A DNA stretch of 64,000 nt from Azospirillum soli (GTDB taxonomy: Bacteria; Pseudomonadota; Alphaproteobacteria; Azospirillales; Azospirillaceae), in NCBI RefSeq assembly GCF_017876165.1, contig NZ_JAGINQ010000014.1, positions 124,001 through 188,000 on the forward strand. The letters are read 5' to 3'. Positions 32,832 through 42,648 of the stretch are shown piece after piece (positions within the stretch are counted from its first letter, which is position 1; each line of letters begins with the position of its first letter). The notes below the pieces were generated by a model. It made no database searches. It worked only from the letters and a program-made list of their open reading frames with translations, and was not told where the DNA came from. The translations under genes and the position numbers were made by a program.

Positions 32832-33899
32832 ATGCGCTTTCCTTTGCACACATGCATAACGATCATCCTGGCCTTTGCCTTGACCGGTTGGGCGCCCGGC
32901 GCCCGCGCACACGGGGAGGAGCTTCCGGAAACGAAGCTGCGGATCGTCGGCGGGCTGGCCGGCATCAACCTGTACAAACGCCTTGAGGCCCCGTTCTGGA
33001 CGCAGCGCATCGCGCGGGCGTCCGGCGGCCGGGTCACCGCCGAGATTTCCGCCTTCGACCAGAGCGGCATCCGGGGGCAGGAGATGCTGCGGCTGCTCAA
33101 CCTGGGCGTCATTCAGTTCGGCACCGTGCTTTTGAGCCTCGCGACCGAGGATCCGGAGCTGAACGCCATGGACCTGCCGCTGGTCAGCCCGGACTTCGCC
33201 TCCCTGCGCAAGGCCGTCGCCGCCTACCGGCCGGAGGCCCGCCGCTTCCTGCGCGAACGCTACGGGCTGGAGCTGCTGGCGATCTACAGCTACCCGGCGC
33301 AGGTCCTCTATTGCCGCCAGCCGTTCCGGGGGCTGGACGACCTGAAGACCCGGCGCATCCGCACCTCCGGCGTGGCGCAGGCCGAACTGGTCGAGGCGCT
33401 GGGCGCCATCCCCGTCGTCACCCCCTTCGCGGAGGTCGTGCCCGCCATCCAGCGCAACGTCGTCGATTGCGCCATCACCGGCACCATGTCGGGGAACAGC
33501 ATCGGCCTGCACGAGGTGACAACCCACGTGCACGAGATGGCCATCAGCTGGGGCGTGTCGATCTTCGCCGCCAACGGCTGGGCGTGGGAGGCTCTGCCCC
33601 CCTCGGTGCGCGCCTTTCTTCAACAGGAAATCGCCGGGCTGGAGGCGGAGGTCTGGAACGCCGCCGAGCGGGAAACCGGGGAAGGGCTGGTGTGCAACGC
33701 CGGGCAGCCCGGCTGCGTCAACGGGCGTCCTGGGCGGATGACGCGCGTTCCGCTGTCGCCGCAGGACACCGGCCGGCTGCGCACCCTGATCGCGACGGCG
33801 ATCCTGCCGGGTTGGCTGGCGCGTTGCGGCAACGCCTGCGCCGATGCCTGGAACGGCAGCGTCGGCCCCCTCCTCTCCATCCCCGCACCGCGCGAGTAG
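32832..33899 (+). CDS. TRAP-type periplasmic binding protein paired with a histidine kinase
   Basis: 355 residues. Signal peptide about 1-26 (ITIILAFALTGWAPGARA|HG). The DctP fold is shown by LRIVGGLAGINLYKRLEAPFW, LKTRRIRTSGVAQAELVEALGAIPVVTPFAEVVPAIQRNVVDCAIT and GVSIFAANGWAWEALPPSVRAFLQ. There are several Cys in the C-terminal part, unusual for the family. No TRAP membrane subunits are nearby; instead the kinase gene starts 6 bp after the stop. It therefore probably reports a ligand to the kinase rather than feeding a transporter. Confidence 0.82.
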   Translation: MRFPLHTCITIILAFALTGWAPGARAHGEELPETKLRIVGGLAGINLYKRLEAPFWTQRIARASGGRVTAEISAFDQSGIRGQEMLRLLNLGVIQFGTVLLSLATEDPELNAMDLPLVSPDFASLRKAVAAYRPEARRFLRERYGLELLAIYSYPAQVLYCRQPFRGLDDLKTRRIRTSGVAQAELVEALGAIPVVTPFAEVVPAIQRNVVDCAITGTMSGNSIGLHEVTTHVHEMAISWGVSIFAANGWAWEALPPSVRAFLQQEIAGLEAEVWNAAERETGEGLVCNAGQPGCVNGRPGRMTRVPLSPQDTGRLRTLIATAILPGWLARCGNACADAWNGSVGPLLSIPAPRE

Positions 33900-33905
33900 A
33901 CCGCC

Positions 33906-36023
33906 ATGCAACGATCACGATCCGTGGTGGTCATCGCGCTCGCCACCGTGTGCCTGCTGACGCTCCAGGCGGCGGCGACCTGGCTGCTGGTCGAGCGGGG
34001 ACACGCCAACGCCTTGTCGGCCGCTGGTCAGACGGTGACGCGGGCGCTGGGCGGGGCAGCGGCGAACATCAACCGGGGCCTGCTCCAGGTGGACGCCCTG
34101 CTGGCCGGCCTGGACACGCTGGTCACCCTGCCCGACGCGGGAACCGGGCCAAACAGCGACGGGCGGCACAGCGATGGACCGACCGCCAACCGCAGCCTGC
34201 GCACCCTGTCGGACCAGAGCTTCCTAGTGCGCGAGATGATGGTGGTGGCGACCGACGGGCGGGTGCTGGCGTCCGGGCTGGAAGCGACGCGGCAGCCGCC
34301 GCCCACGCAGGATCTGATCCGCACGGCGCAGGACCCGGCCCGGCGCGGCGTTCTGGTAATCGGCACGCCGATGCGCAACCGGCACACCGGCGAATGGTCG
34401 CTCTACGCCGCCCGGCTGGTCACCATGCACGGAACGCCGGTCGTCGCGATGGCGGAGATGCCCCTGCCGAATCTCGCGCGGCTGGTGCTGCCGGAAGCCT
34501 CGGTTCCCGGCCTGCACGTCTCGGTGGAGCGGACGGACGGGCGGCTGCTGGTGAGCAACCCGCACGACGCGCGGCGGATCGGCCAGGTCCTGGCCCCGGC
34601 CACCGGCACGCTGGCGCTGACCGGGGACTGGGCTCTGGTGCCGGATCGGTTCGGATCCGAGCGGTCCGGCTCGGGCCGGGTGATCGCGGCCGCGACGTCG
34701 GCGCTGTACGACGGCCTGCTTCTGGTTGCACAGATCGAGGAGGACGTGGCGCTGGCCGCCTGGAAGGAAACGCGGCAGGCGATCCTGACCGTGTCCGGCG
34801 GCATCGCACTCGGCCTGATCCTCGCCGCGGCGGCGGGCGTGCTGTACCTGCGCGGGCGGGAGCGGGCGGCGGCGGAACTCAGCTGGTCCAAACACCTGCT
34901 GGAGCAGGCGCTGGATTCCATGAGCGAGGGCTTCGTCGTCTACGACGTCAACCGCCGGCTGGTGGTGGCAAACCGGCGCTACCTGGAGATCTTCCCCTAC
35001 CTGCGCGATCTGATCGTGCCCGGCATGCCGTTCGAGCGGGTGGCGGAGCGCGCGTCCTCGGTCCTCCTGCCGCACGGGACGGAGGCGGAGCGGCGGGCCT
35101 GGGCGGCATGGCGCCTGCGCGCGCATGAGGCGGCGGTACCGTTCGAACAGGTGCTGCCTTCCGGCCGGACGGTGCAGAGCACCCAGGCCAAGATGCCCGA
35201 CGGCGGCTTCGTCAGCGTGCACCGCGACGTGACGGCGGCCAAGCAGGCGGAGGCGCAGATGGCCGCCGCCAAGGAAGCCGCCGAGCGCGCCAACCGCACG
35301 AAGTCCGAATTCCTGTCCAACATGAGCCATGAGCTGCGCACCCCGCTGAACGCCATCATCGGCTTCGCCCAGGTGCTGGAGGAGGACGGGGCCGGGACGG
35401 AGGTCGAGCGCGCCGAATACGCCCGCGACATCCGGCTGAGCGGCGAGCATCTGCTGGCGATCATCAACGACGTGCTGGACATGTCGAAGCTGGAAGCCGG
35501 CGCGATGACGCTGCACGAGTCGGAATGCGACCTCGGCCGGCTGGTCCTGCGCGCCGCCGGCATGCTGCGCGAACAGGCGCGGGCGGGCGGCGTGACGCTT
35601 CGGACGACCGCCCCGGACGAGCCGCTGCGGGTGCGCGCCGACGAACGGCTGATCCGGCAGGTGGTGCTGAACCTCGTCTCCAACGCCGTGAAGTTCACCG
35701 ACGACGGCGGCCGGGTGTGCGTGGCGGTCGGCGAGGACGAGGACGGGACCTTGCGGGTCGAGGTGACCGACACCGGCATGGGCGTGTCCGGCGAGCATCT
35801 GTCGAAGGTCTTCCAGCCCTTCTATCAGGTGGACAGCGCCGCCTCGCGCAAGCGCGGCGGCACGGGGCTGGGGCTGCCGATCAGCCTGGCGATCATGAAG
35901 ATGCACCAGGGCTCGCTCGACATCGCCAGCGAGCCCGGTTGCGGGACCACCATCGTCGCCACCCTACCGGCAGAGCGGCGCCTGCCCGACGCCGCCCTCG
36001 CTCAATGGCGGACCGTTGGGTGA
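33906..36023 (+). CDS. Membrane sensor histidine kinase (periplasmic sensor, PAS, HisKA-HATPase)
   Basis: 705 residues. A transmembrane helix (about 7-28), a periplasmic dCache/PDC-like domain (about 30-285, ends SALYDGLLLVAQIEEDV), a second helix (LTVSGGIALGLILAAAAGVLYL), a PAS domain (SMSEGFVVYDVNRRLVVANRRYLEIFP), a coiled-coil, then the H-box SHELRTPLNAIIGF with His475, N-box NLVSNAVKF, G1 DTGMG and G2 GGTGLGLPIS. No receiver domain and no response regulator gene next door, so its partner is elsewhere. Likely senses the TRAP binding protein encoded immediately upstream. The stop is 6 bp from the convergent tyrS stop. Confidence 0.9.
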   Translation: MQRSRSVVVIALATVCLLTLQAAATWLLVERGHANALSAAGQTVTRALGGAAANINRGLLQVDALLAGLDTLVTLPDAGTGPNSDGRHSDGPTANRSLRTLSDQSFLVREMMVVATDGRVLASGLEATRQPPPTQDLIRTAQDPARRGVLVIGTPMRNRHTGEWSLYAARLVTMHGTPVVAMAEMPLPNLARLVLPEASVPGLHVSVERTDGRLLVSNPHDARRIGQVLAPATGTLALTGDWALVPDRFGSERSGSGRVIAAATSALYDGLLLVAQIEEDVALAAWKETRQAILTVSGGIALGLILAAAAGVLYLRGRERAAAELSWSKHLLEQALDSMSEGFVVYDVNRRLVVANRRYLEIFPYLRDLIVPGMPFERVAERASSVLLPHGTEAERRAWAAWRLRAHEAAVPFEQVLPSGRTVQSTQAKMPDGGFVSVHRDVTAAKQAEAQMAAAKEAAERANRTKSEFLSNMSHELRTPLNAIIGFAQVLEEDGAGTEVERAEYARDIRLSGEHLLAIINDVLDMSKLEAGAMTLHESECDLGRLVLRAAGMLREQARAGGVTLRTTAPDEPLRVRADERLIRQVVLNLVSNAVKFTDDGGRVCVAVGEDEDGTLRVEVTDTGMGVSGEHLSKVFQPFYQVDSAASRKRGGTGLGLPISLAIMKMHQGSLDIASEPGCGTTIVATLPAERRLPDAALAQWRTVG

Positions 36024-36029
36024 GCCCCC

Positions 36030-37304
36030 TCAGCGGCACCGCAGCAGCGCGTGCCGCTTCCGCCCGGCGGACAGCCGGACCCGGCCTTCGCCGTCCAGAT
36101 CGGCGGTGGTGACCAAGGCCGCCTCGTCGCTGGCGACGTTGCCGTTCACGCGCGCCCCGGCGTCGCGGATCAGCCGCTTCGCGGCCCCCTTGGACTCGGC
36201 AAGCCCCGCCTCCACGAGCAGATCGACGAGGCGCAGGCCGGTTTCCAAATCAGCGTGCGACACGGTCACGCTGTTCAGGCCGTCGCCGAACGCTCCGTCT
36301 TCGAAGGTGCGGCGGGCGGTCTCTTCCGCCTGGGCCGCCGCCTCGGCGCCGTGGCACAGGCGGGTGGCCTCGGTCGCCAGGACCTTCTTCGCCTCGTTGA
36401 TGCCGGCGCCCTCCAGGGCTTCCAGACGGGCGATCTCGTCCAGGGGCAGTTCGGTGAACAGGCGCAGGAAGCGGCCGACATCGGCGTCCTCGGTGTTGCG
36501 CCAGAACTGCCAGAAGTCCCAGGGGCTCAGCCGGTCGGCGTTGAGCCAGACGGCGCCGGACGCGGTCTTGCCCATCTTGGCGCCCGACGCGGTGGTCAGC
36601 AGCGAGGTGGTCAGGCCGAACAGGTCCCGCCCCTCCATCCGGCGGCCGAGTTCGATGCCGTTGACGATGTTGCCCCACTGGTCCGACCCGCCCATTTGCA
36701 ACCGGCACCCGAAGCGCCGCGATAGCTCCACGAAGTCGAAGGCCTGGAGGATCATGTAGTTGAACTCCAGGAAGGTCAGCGGCTGCTCGCGCTCCAGCCG
36801 CAGCTTGACGCTGTCGAAGCTCAACATGCGGTTGACGGTGAAATGCCGGCCGACGTCGCGCAGCAGGGGGATGTAGCGCAGCTCGTCCAGCCAGTCGGCG
36901 TTGTTGACCATCACCGCGTCGGTCGGGCCGTCCCCGAAGGTCAGGTACTTGGCGAAGACCTGCCGGATGCCGGCCATGTTGGCGGCGATCTGCGCGTCGT
37001 CCAGCATCGGGCGGCTGGTGTCGCGGAAGCTCGGGTCGCCGATCCGGGTTGTGCCGCCGCCGATCAGCACGATGGGCTTGTGCCCGCAGCGCTGAAGCCA
37101 GCGCAGCGTCATGATCGACATCAGGTGCCCGACGTGCAGGCTGTCCGCCGTCGCGTCAAAGCCGATGTAGGCGGGGACCACGCCCTGCTCCAGGGCGGCG
37201 TCAAGCACGGCGGTATCGCTGCACTGGTTCAGAAAGCCGCGCTCGGTCAGCGTCCGCAGGAAGGCGGACCGGGGCAGATCGGACGTGGTCGGGAGGGATG
37301 TCAT
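36030..37304 (-). CDS. tyrS: Tyrosyl-tRNA synthetase
   Basis: 424 residues. Charges tRNA-Tyr. Class I motifs: HIGH variant HVGHLMSIM (about 57-65), the tyrosine pocket [27 protein letters not shown] and KMSKS variant [12 protein letters not shown], then a C-terminal S4 RNA-binding domain ([32 protein letters not shown]). The start was placed at [16 protein letters not shown]; upstream in-frame codons are not family-like. Confidence 0.96.
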   Translation of the reverse strand: MTSLPTTSDLPRSAFLRTLTERGFLNQCSDTAVLDAALEQGVVPAYIGFDATADSLHVGHLMSIMTLRWLQRCGHKPIVLIGGGTTRIGDPSFRDTSRPMLDDAQIAANMAGIRQVFAKYLTFGDGPTDAVMVNNADWLDELRYIPLLRDVGRHFTVNRMLSFDSVKLRLEREQPLTFLEFNYMILQAFDFVELSRRFGCRLQMGGSDQWGNIVNGIELGRRMEGRDLFGLTTSLLTTASGAKMGKTASGAVWLNADRLSPWDFWQFWRNTEDADVGRFLRLFTELPLDEIARLEALEGAGINEAKKVLATEATRLCHGAEAAAQAEETARRTFEDGAFGDGLNSVTVSHADLETGLRLVDLLVEAGLAESKGAAKRLIRDAGARVNGNVASDEAALVTTADLDGEGRVRLSAGRKRHALLRCR

Positions 37305-37530
37305 CTTGCAGAACTCCAGGAGGGAAAGCCGCCTTCCGGAGGTCTGCTGTCGAACGATGCCGCCGGAAAGCGGCGGCATGTTCATCAGGTCAAAACCGAA
37401 CGCGCCGCCCTATGAGGACAGCGGATAATAGACGCAGGTCGGGTGGGTGCGCTCGGTCATGGGCGTCAAACTAGGCATGCGGCCCCCTTGAGTCAAGCGA
37501 TCCCGAGTCAAGCGATCAAGCCCAGGCCAA

Positions 37531-38505
37531 TCACGCTCCGGGCGGAACGACGAAGCAGGCCATGCCCATGCCGGTCAGGTTGGCGCAGCTGGCCGAGGCG
37601 TCCTGCTGGGTCAGGCCGGTCAGGCGGGCGCGGTAGAGCGGGCCGTTCTGGGTGTCCACGGCCTGCACCAGCCGCTCCGTCCGGTCGAGCACGCCGGGCA
37701 GCGAGCGGCGGGCGCGGTCGATGATGCGGGCACTGTCGTCGGGCGAGCGGAAGGCGCCGAGCTGCACTGTCCAGCCGCCGGTCGCGCTGCGCGTGGCCGG
37801 GCTTGGGATCGGGGCTGCGGACGCGACGACGGTGGGGCGGGACACCGGCGTGGGCGCGGGCAGCGGCGTGGCGACCACCGAGGCGGCGGGCGCCGGGGCA
37901 ACCGGCGGCGGCAGGGCGGCGACGGTGGTGACGGGCACCGGGGCCGAGTAGACCGGAGCGGGCGCACTGGCAACCTCGTAACCGCTCGGGGCGCTGCCGC
38001 CTTCCAGGCGCGGGCCGACCGCAACGAGATAACGCTGGGTTTCGCCGGGCAGCCGGCGGTTGCCAGCCAGATAGTCGGCGTAGCAGCCCGGACCGCAGTT
38101 GTAGGCGCCGAGGAAGCCGGGGGAGCCGAACAGGTCGTACATCTCGCGCAGGTACGCGGTGCCGGCCAGGATGTTGTCGCGCGGGTTGTGCGGATCGGGG
38201 CCGAGCCCGTGCTTGCGCCGCATTTCCGCGTAGGTGCCGGGCATCACCTGCATCAGGCCCATGGCGCCGGCCCGGCTGACGATGGGCTTTCCGTTCATCA
38301 TGGTGCGCCCGCCGCTTTCCTGGCGGATGACCTCGCGGATCCATTGCTCGGGCATGCCGAAGCGGCGCGACGCTTCCGCCACATGGGCGTCGATGTCCAC
38401 GCTGCGCGAGCCGGTTGAGGAGGGATCGCTGGCACACGCGACAAGACCGAGCGACAAAACGGCCGCAGCCGTCAACGATTTTACGCGACGCACAATGCCG
38501 TCCAT
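37531..38505 (-). CDS. Lytic transglycosylase lipoprotein with C-terminal SPOR domain
   Basis: 324 residues. The N-terminus has a lipoprotein signal ending in a lipobox LVAC (Cys about 24). The SLT domain (about 40-150) shows the catalytic Glu in [17 protein letters not shown], then [15 protein letters not shown] and [16 protein letters not shown] Pro/Ala/Val-rich linker (about 175-245) leads to a SPOR domain ([19 protein letters not shown]) that binds denuded septal glycan. Cleaves peptidoglycan at the division site or envelope. Monocistronic by appearance. Confidence 0.9.
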   Translation of the reverse strand: MDGIVRRVKSLTAAAVLSLGLVACASDPSSTGSRSVDIDAHVAEASRRFGMPEQWIREVIRQESGGRTMMNGKPIVSRAGAMGLMQVMPGTYAEMRRKHGLGPDPHNPRDNILAGTAYLREMYDLFGSPGFLGAYNCGPGCYADYLAGNRRLPGETQRYLVAVGPRLEGGSAPSGYEVASAPAPVYSAPVPVTTVAALPPPVAPAPAASVVATPLPAPTPVSRPTVVASAAPIPSPATRSATGGWTVQLGAFRSPDDSARIIDRARRSLPGVLDRTERLVQAVDTQNGPLYRARLTGLTQQDASASCANLTGMGMACFVVPPGA

Positions 38506-38582
38506 GTTCCGTCAGAAGGGGCGGATGATGACGGGCAGACGATTGCACATTCGCGTGGTGGCGTAAACGGTCGGCGTTGTGA

Positions 38583-38639
38583 CCAATCGCTCTCGCGGCC
38601 GGTAACCCATGTATGTGGGCTTCGCCCCAGAGCGGTTGG
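38583..38639. other. Imperfect inverted repeat downstream of the kinase-binding protein fusion
   Basis: CCAATCGCTCT and AGAGCGGTTGG pair with one mismatch around a smaller CCCAT-GT-ATGTGGG hairpin. No T-tract, so a factor-independent terminator is not supported. The remaining bases between the two genes show nothing else. Confidence 0.4.
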
Positions 38640-38655
38640 CCTCAGGCAGGCGGCC

Positions 38656-41133
38656 TCAAGGCAGATGAATGGCCGCTTCCCATTGCTGGAGAAAGCGCTC
38701 GCGCTTCGATTTGTCCAGAAAGGCCAGCAGAGCCGGGCTGAGCGCGATGGGCTGGAGCGGGCCGCCGGACTTGCTCCGCAGTTCCGCCGACAGAGCGTAG
38801 AGGCCCGAACGGCCGCCGACCACCCCCTGCCCGCGCGGGGACAGAAGATAGTCGATGAAGTCGCCGGCCAGATCGGGCCGGGGCGCCGCACGGGGGATGA
38901 CCGCGACGCGGGAGATGACCTGGGTGTAGTCCTCCGGCAGGACAATCCCGATGGGCGCGCCGCTTGCCGCCCGCGCCTTCGCGTAGGAGCCCAGCATGTT
39001 GTAGGCGATCAGCACCTCGCCCCGTTCCACCAGATCGAGAATGTCGCCGGTGCAGCAGGCCAGCCGCGCGTCCACCTGCCCCAGCATTGCCACCAGCTGC
39101 CAGAACTGGCTGAACAGGACGGAGTCCTGGGTGGCGAACAGGTAGCCGATGCCGCTGAAGCTGGCGTCGTAGGTGGCGACCCGGCGGCGGTAATCGGCCC
39201 CCTTCTCGCGCAGCAGACGGATCAGCGCGTCACGGGAATGCGGCACCTCCGTTTCCGGCACCAGGGCGCGGTTGTAGACGATCACCGCCGGCTCGAAGGT
39301 GAAGCCGAACGCCTCGTCGCGCCAGTTGGCCCAATCCGGAAGCATCACGGTGACCTCCGACCTGTGGGGGCGCGTGTGGCCGTCGTTGACCAGCTTCACC
39401 TGCAAATCGACCGCCGAGGAGATCAGCAGGTCGGCATCGGTCCGCTGCCCCTCGGCGATGGCTGTGTACAGCTCCGACGAGTTCAGGTCGGTGTAGTGGA
39501 TGGCGACCTCGGGCCGCGTCTGCTGGAAGTCGAGGATCAGCGGCTCCATGGCCGGAAGGTCGGTGGCGCCGAGGATGCTGAGGCGCAGCCGCTCGCCACC
39601 GGGCGCCGGGTAGAGGGTCGTGGAGCCGGCCTGGGCAGTCGTGCCCCAGAAGAGAGCCAGAAGGGCGAAGGCCACGGAGACGGCGGCACCAGGATAGGCA
39701 GCGCCGGGGCGCGCGGAAGCCGGGGCGGCGGGCTCCGTGACGGGGAAGTCCAGCCGGACGATTAGGCCGCCGCCGGGGCGGTCGAGCAGGCTAAGGGCGG
39801 CGCCGTGCGCCTCCGCCACCGAGCGCACGATGGCAAGGCCCAGGCCGCTGCCGCTCACCCCGGTCGAGGAACTGCCCCGGCCAAAGCGTTCCAGCACGGC
39901 GGCCTTTTCTCCGTCGGGGATGCCGGGGCCATGGTCGGCGATCTCGACCCGCAGTCCTTCCCCATCCGGGCCGGCAGTCAGACGGACGTCGATGGGACCG
40001 GACGGGCCGGCGTACTTCACCGCGTTGTCCACGAGGTTGGTCAGCGCCTCGCGCAGCGTGATCGGGTCGCCCTGAATGGTCGGGGATACGACGGCGCCGT
40101 CCACCTCCAGCCGGATCGCGGTTCCCGCCACCGCCTGGGCGCGCTGGGCCACCTGCATCATCAGAGCGCCGAGATCGACGGGCTCGCGGTCCAGCACTTC
40201 GCTGCGGTGCATGACCATGGCGTGGTTGAGAAGCTGGCTGGTCAGTTGGCTCGCCTCCACGGCGTTGCGGTGGACGCGCAGGGCGATGCGGCGCAGCGCC
40301 TGGGGATCCTCCTCGTCGGCGGCCAGCTCGGCTTGCAGCCGCAGGCTGGCCAGCGGGGTGCGGATCTGGTGCGCGGCGTCGGCCAGGAACATCTGCATGG
40401 TGTCGAGATTCGTCTTCAGCCGCCCCATCAGCTGGTTGATCGCCTGGACGAGCTGAGAGACCTCCTCCGGCGGAGGCATGGCGATGGGCGACAGATCATG
40501 GGCGTTGCGGTCGCGGATGATCCGCTCCAGCGATCCCAGCGGGGCCAGCGCGCGGCGCACGCCGAACCAGATTAGCCCGGCCCCGGCCAGCACGGCCAGA
40601 GCGATGGGCAGGAAGGCGTTGACCAGGATGTCGCCGGCCAGCGCGTTGCGCTCCTCCCGCGTCTGGGCGACGGCGATGGTCACGCGGCCGGACAGGCCGG
40701 GCTGGGCGACGAAGCGGGTCAGCACGGCGACGCGCAGCGCCATGCCCCGGTAGCTCGCGTCGGCGAAACGCGGGGCGGCGGCATCACCGCGCGGTTTGCC
40801 CACCGGCAGGTCGTCATATCCGGTGATGAGCGTGCCGTCCGGCGCCGAGATCCGGTAGAAGATGCGGTCGCGCCGGGCCATGGCCAGGATGTCGAAGGCC
40901 GAATAGGGCAGATCGACCTGAAAGCGGCCGTCCTGCACGCGCACCGTGTCGGCGATGGACAGGGCCGAGGCGAGCAGCAGCCGGTCGAAGGCGCTGTCGG
41001 CCGCGCGCCGGGCGTAGGACTCGACGAACAGGTACAGCACCGCCGCCAGCACCGCCAGTGCCGCGAACAGCCCGATCAGCAAGCGCCGCCGCAGGGAATA
41101 GCTTTTACCCCGCCGGCCGAAGTTCCGCCACAT
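38656..41133 (-). CDS. TctE-like sensor histidine kinase fused to a periplasmic solute-binding domain
   Basis: 825 residues. First part: TM helix (about 18-40), periplasmic TctE_N sensor (FDRLLLASALSIADTVRVQDG...), second TM, HAMP, H-box AAHQIRTPLASL with His255, N-box NLVDNAVKYA, G1 ADHGPGIPDG and G2 SGSGLGLAIVRS. After the kinase, a further hydrophobic segment (AAVSVAFALLALFWGTTAQA) leads into a complete bacterial extracellular solute-binding domain (LRLSILGATDLPAMEPLILDF ... FTFEPAVIVYNRALVPETEVP ... FIDYLLSPRGQGVVGGRSGLYAL). That tail would lie in the periplasm, so sensor and receptor are one chain. It overlaps the response regulator gene by 29 bp. Most homologous pairs keep the binding protein separate. 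Confidence 0.88.
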   Translation of the reverse strand: MWRNFGRRGKSYSLRRRLLIGLFAALAVLAAVLYLFVESYARRAADSAFDRLLLASALSIADTVRVQDGRFQVDLPYSAFDILAMARRDRIFYRISAPDGTLITGYDDLPVGKPRGDAAAPRFADASYRGMALRVAVLTRFVAQPGLSGRVTIAVAQTREERNALAGDILVNAFLPIALAVLAGAGLIWFGVRRALAPLGSLERIIRDRNAHDLSPIAMPPPEEVSQLVQAINQLMGRLKTNLDTMQMFLADAAHQIRTPLASLRLQAELAADEEDPQALRRIALRVHRNAVEASQLTSQLLNHAMVMHRSEVLDREPVDLGALMMQVAQRAQAVAGTAIRLEVDGAVVSPTIQGDPITLREALTNLVDNAVKYAGPSGPIDVRLTAGPDGEGLRVEIADHGPGIPDGEKAAVLERFGRGSSSTGVSGSGLGLAIVRSVAEAHGAALSLLDRPGGGLIVRLDFPVTEPAAPASARPGAAYPGAAVSVAFALLALFWGTTAQAGSTTLYPAPGGERLRLSILGATDLPAMEPLILDFQQTRPEVAIHYTDLNSSELYTAIAEGQRTDADLLISSAVDLQVKLVNDGHTRPHRSEVTVMLPDWANWRDEAFGFTFEPAVIVYNRALVPETEVPHSRDALIRLLREKGADYRRRVATYDASFSGIGYLFATQDSVLFSQFWQLVAMLGQVDARLACCTGDILDLVERGEVLIAYNMLGSYAKARAASGAPIGIVLPEDYTQVISRVAVIPRAAPRPDLAGDFIDYLLSPRGQGVVGGRSGLYALSAELRSKSGGPLQPIALSPALLAFLDKSKRERFLQQWEAAIHLP

Positions 41134-41779
41134 AGCCAAGGCCCCGCACCGTCCGTATCTCAACCGAGGCACCGTCCAGCTTGCGGCGCAGACGCGAAAC
41201 ATACAACTCGATCGCGTTCGGAGCCGTGGACTGTTCGAGGCTGAACAGGCGGTCCATCAGCTCCTCCTTCGCCATGACACGGTCGAGGTTGGTCAGGAAC
41301 AGCTCCAGCAGGCGGAATTCGCGCCCGCCGAGATCGACCATGCGGTCGCCGATGGTGACCTTCTTGGCCGCCGTGTCGAAGGTCAGGTTGCCGAAGGCCA
41401 CCTTGGACGACACCATCCCGTGGGAACGCCGCAGCAGCGAGCGGCAGCGCGCCTCCAGCTCCCGGAGGTCGAAGGGCTTGACGATGAAATCATCGGCGCC
41501 GAGGTCGAGCAGGTCGATCTTCACGTCCACCTGGGACCGGGCGGTCATCACCAGCACCGGCGTGGGGTTGCGCCGCCCGCGCAGCTTGGCCAGCAGGGTC
41601 TGCCCGTCGATGCCCGGCAGCATGATGTCGAGCAGGACAAGCTGGTACTCCTCCTGCCGCAGCAGTTCCTCCGCCTCGTCGCCGGTCGCCACCCAGTCCA
41701 CGGCGTAGCCCAGCTTGCGCAGCCGGTGGACGATGGCGTCGGCGAGATCCTCGGTGTCTTCGACGACGAGAATGCGCAT
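41105..41779 (-). CDS. OmpR-family response regulator (TctD-like)
   Basis: 224 residues. Receiver domain with the phospho-acceptor Asp in LVLLDIMLPGIDG (about residue 51) and Lys in DDFIVKPFDLREL. Winged-helix Trans_reg_C domain with ELMDRLFSLEQSTAPNAIELYVSRLRRKL and VEIRTVRGLGYVAEL. TctD in Salmonella controls the tricarboxylate transporter, and tctCBA lie upstream on the same strand. The start was placed at MRILVVEDTED. Confidence 0.93.
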   Translation of the reverse strand: MRILVVEDTEDLADAIVHRLRKLGYAVDWVATGDEAEELLRQEEYQLVLLDIMLPGIDGQTLLAKLRGRRNPTPVLVMTARSQVDVKIDLLDLGADDFIVKPFDLRELEARCRSLLRRSHGMVSSKVAFGNLTFDTAAKKVTIGDRMVDLGGREFRLLELFLTNLDRVMAKEELMDRLFSLEQSTAPNAIELYVSRLRRKLDGASVEIRTVRGLGYVAELRPAG

Positions 41780-41802
41780 GGGTGCCCCTCGGTTGAGCCT
41801 GC

Positions 41803-42633
41803 TCAGTGTGCCATGAGAATGGGCAACGGCGGCGGCTCGCGCAGCACGTTGAGCGTCACGCCGCCCCACACCATTTCCCGCACGCGGCTGTGACCATAGG
41901 CGCCCATGACCAGCAGGTCGCAGCCGCCATCCTTCGCCGCGCCCAGCAGGGCCTTGGCGATGGCGTGACCGGATGCGGGAATTTTCCACACCGTGGAGGT
42001 GATTCCATGCATCGCCAGATACTCGGACAGCCGTTCGGGATTGGCGGCGCGGCCCTCGTCGGGGCTGTCGGCGGAAAGGATCGCGACCTTCTCCGCGCGG
42101 CGCAGGACGGGCAGCGCCGCCCCGACCGCCCGCGCCGCCGCCGAGCCGCCGTCCCAGGCGACCGCCACCGCGCCGCCGACCGACGTGGACTCCGCCAAAG
42201 GCGCCAGCAGCACCGGGCGGCCGGAGCCGAACAGCGCCGCCTCGATCGCCGGACCCATGGCGTTGGTGCCGTCCGACGCCTGGGCGATGACCGCGAGGTC
42301 GGCCAGACGCGCCTCCTCGCTGAAGGTCTCGGCCAGCGGGCCGGTGGCCTGCCGCCAGGAGGCGGTCAGACCGGCGAAGCGGCCGGCGATCTCGTCGAAC
42401 AGGTGGCGCGCGCCCTCCACCACCTGGGCCTGATCGGCCTGACCGATGCGAACCAACTGCTCCATCAGGGCGGCGGGGATGGCGGCGCTCTCGATGGAGG
42501 TGCGGATTTCCACCTGCGGCATGACGCTGAGCCCCTCCACCTGGGCGCCGAAGCGCTGGGCGACCAGGAAGGCCGAAGTGACGGCGCGCCGGTCCAGCGG
42601 GCGTCCGGTCAGGGGAACAAGAACCTTTTTCAT
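41803..42633 (-). CDS. Universal stress protein, tandem UspA domains
   Basis: 276 residues. Two Usp-like halves: KKVLVPLTGRPLDRRAVTSAFLVAQRFGAQVEGLSV, and AVAVAWDGGSAAARAVGAALPVLRRAEKVAIL with the ATP-type loop LLVMGAYGHSRVREMVWGGVTLNVL at the end. The first half has lost the G-2x-G-9x-G loop. Cytoplasmic; role in stress not deducible. 15 bp after the TerC-like gene and 23 bp before the response regulator gene, so in the same transcription run. Confidence 0.88.
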   Translation of the reverse strand: MKKVLVPLTGRPLDRRAVTSAFLVAQRFGAQVEGLSVMPQVEIRTSIESAAIPAALMEQLVRIGQADQAQVVEGARHLFDEIAGRFAGLTASWRQATGPLAETFSEEARLADLAVIAQASDGTNAMGPAIEAALFGSGRPVLLAPLAESTSVGGAVAVAWDGGSAAARAVGAALPVLRRAEKVAILSADSPDEGRAANPERLSEYLAMHGITSTVWKIPASGHAIAKALLGAAKDGGCDLLVMGAYGHSRVREMVWGGVTLNVLREPPPLPILMAH

Positions 42634-42648
42634 GGAAAGGGCGCTCCG

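Noticed and set aside
33311-35128. 605-codon plus-strand frame overlapping the TRAP protein and the kinase
   Set aside because: Runs out of frame through two well-supported genes and is Arg/Gly-repetitive; no conserved motif.
37491-37520. Short tandem repeat GAGTCAAGCGAT near the end of the SLT-SPOR gene as a regulatory site
   Set aside because: Two copies only, located downstream of the stop codon with no symmetry or nearby promoter; probably slippage.
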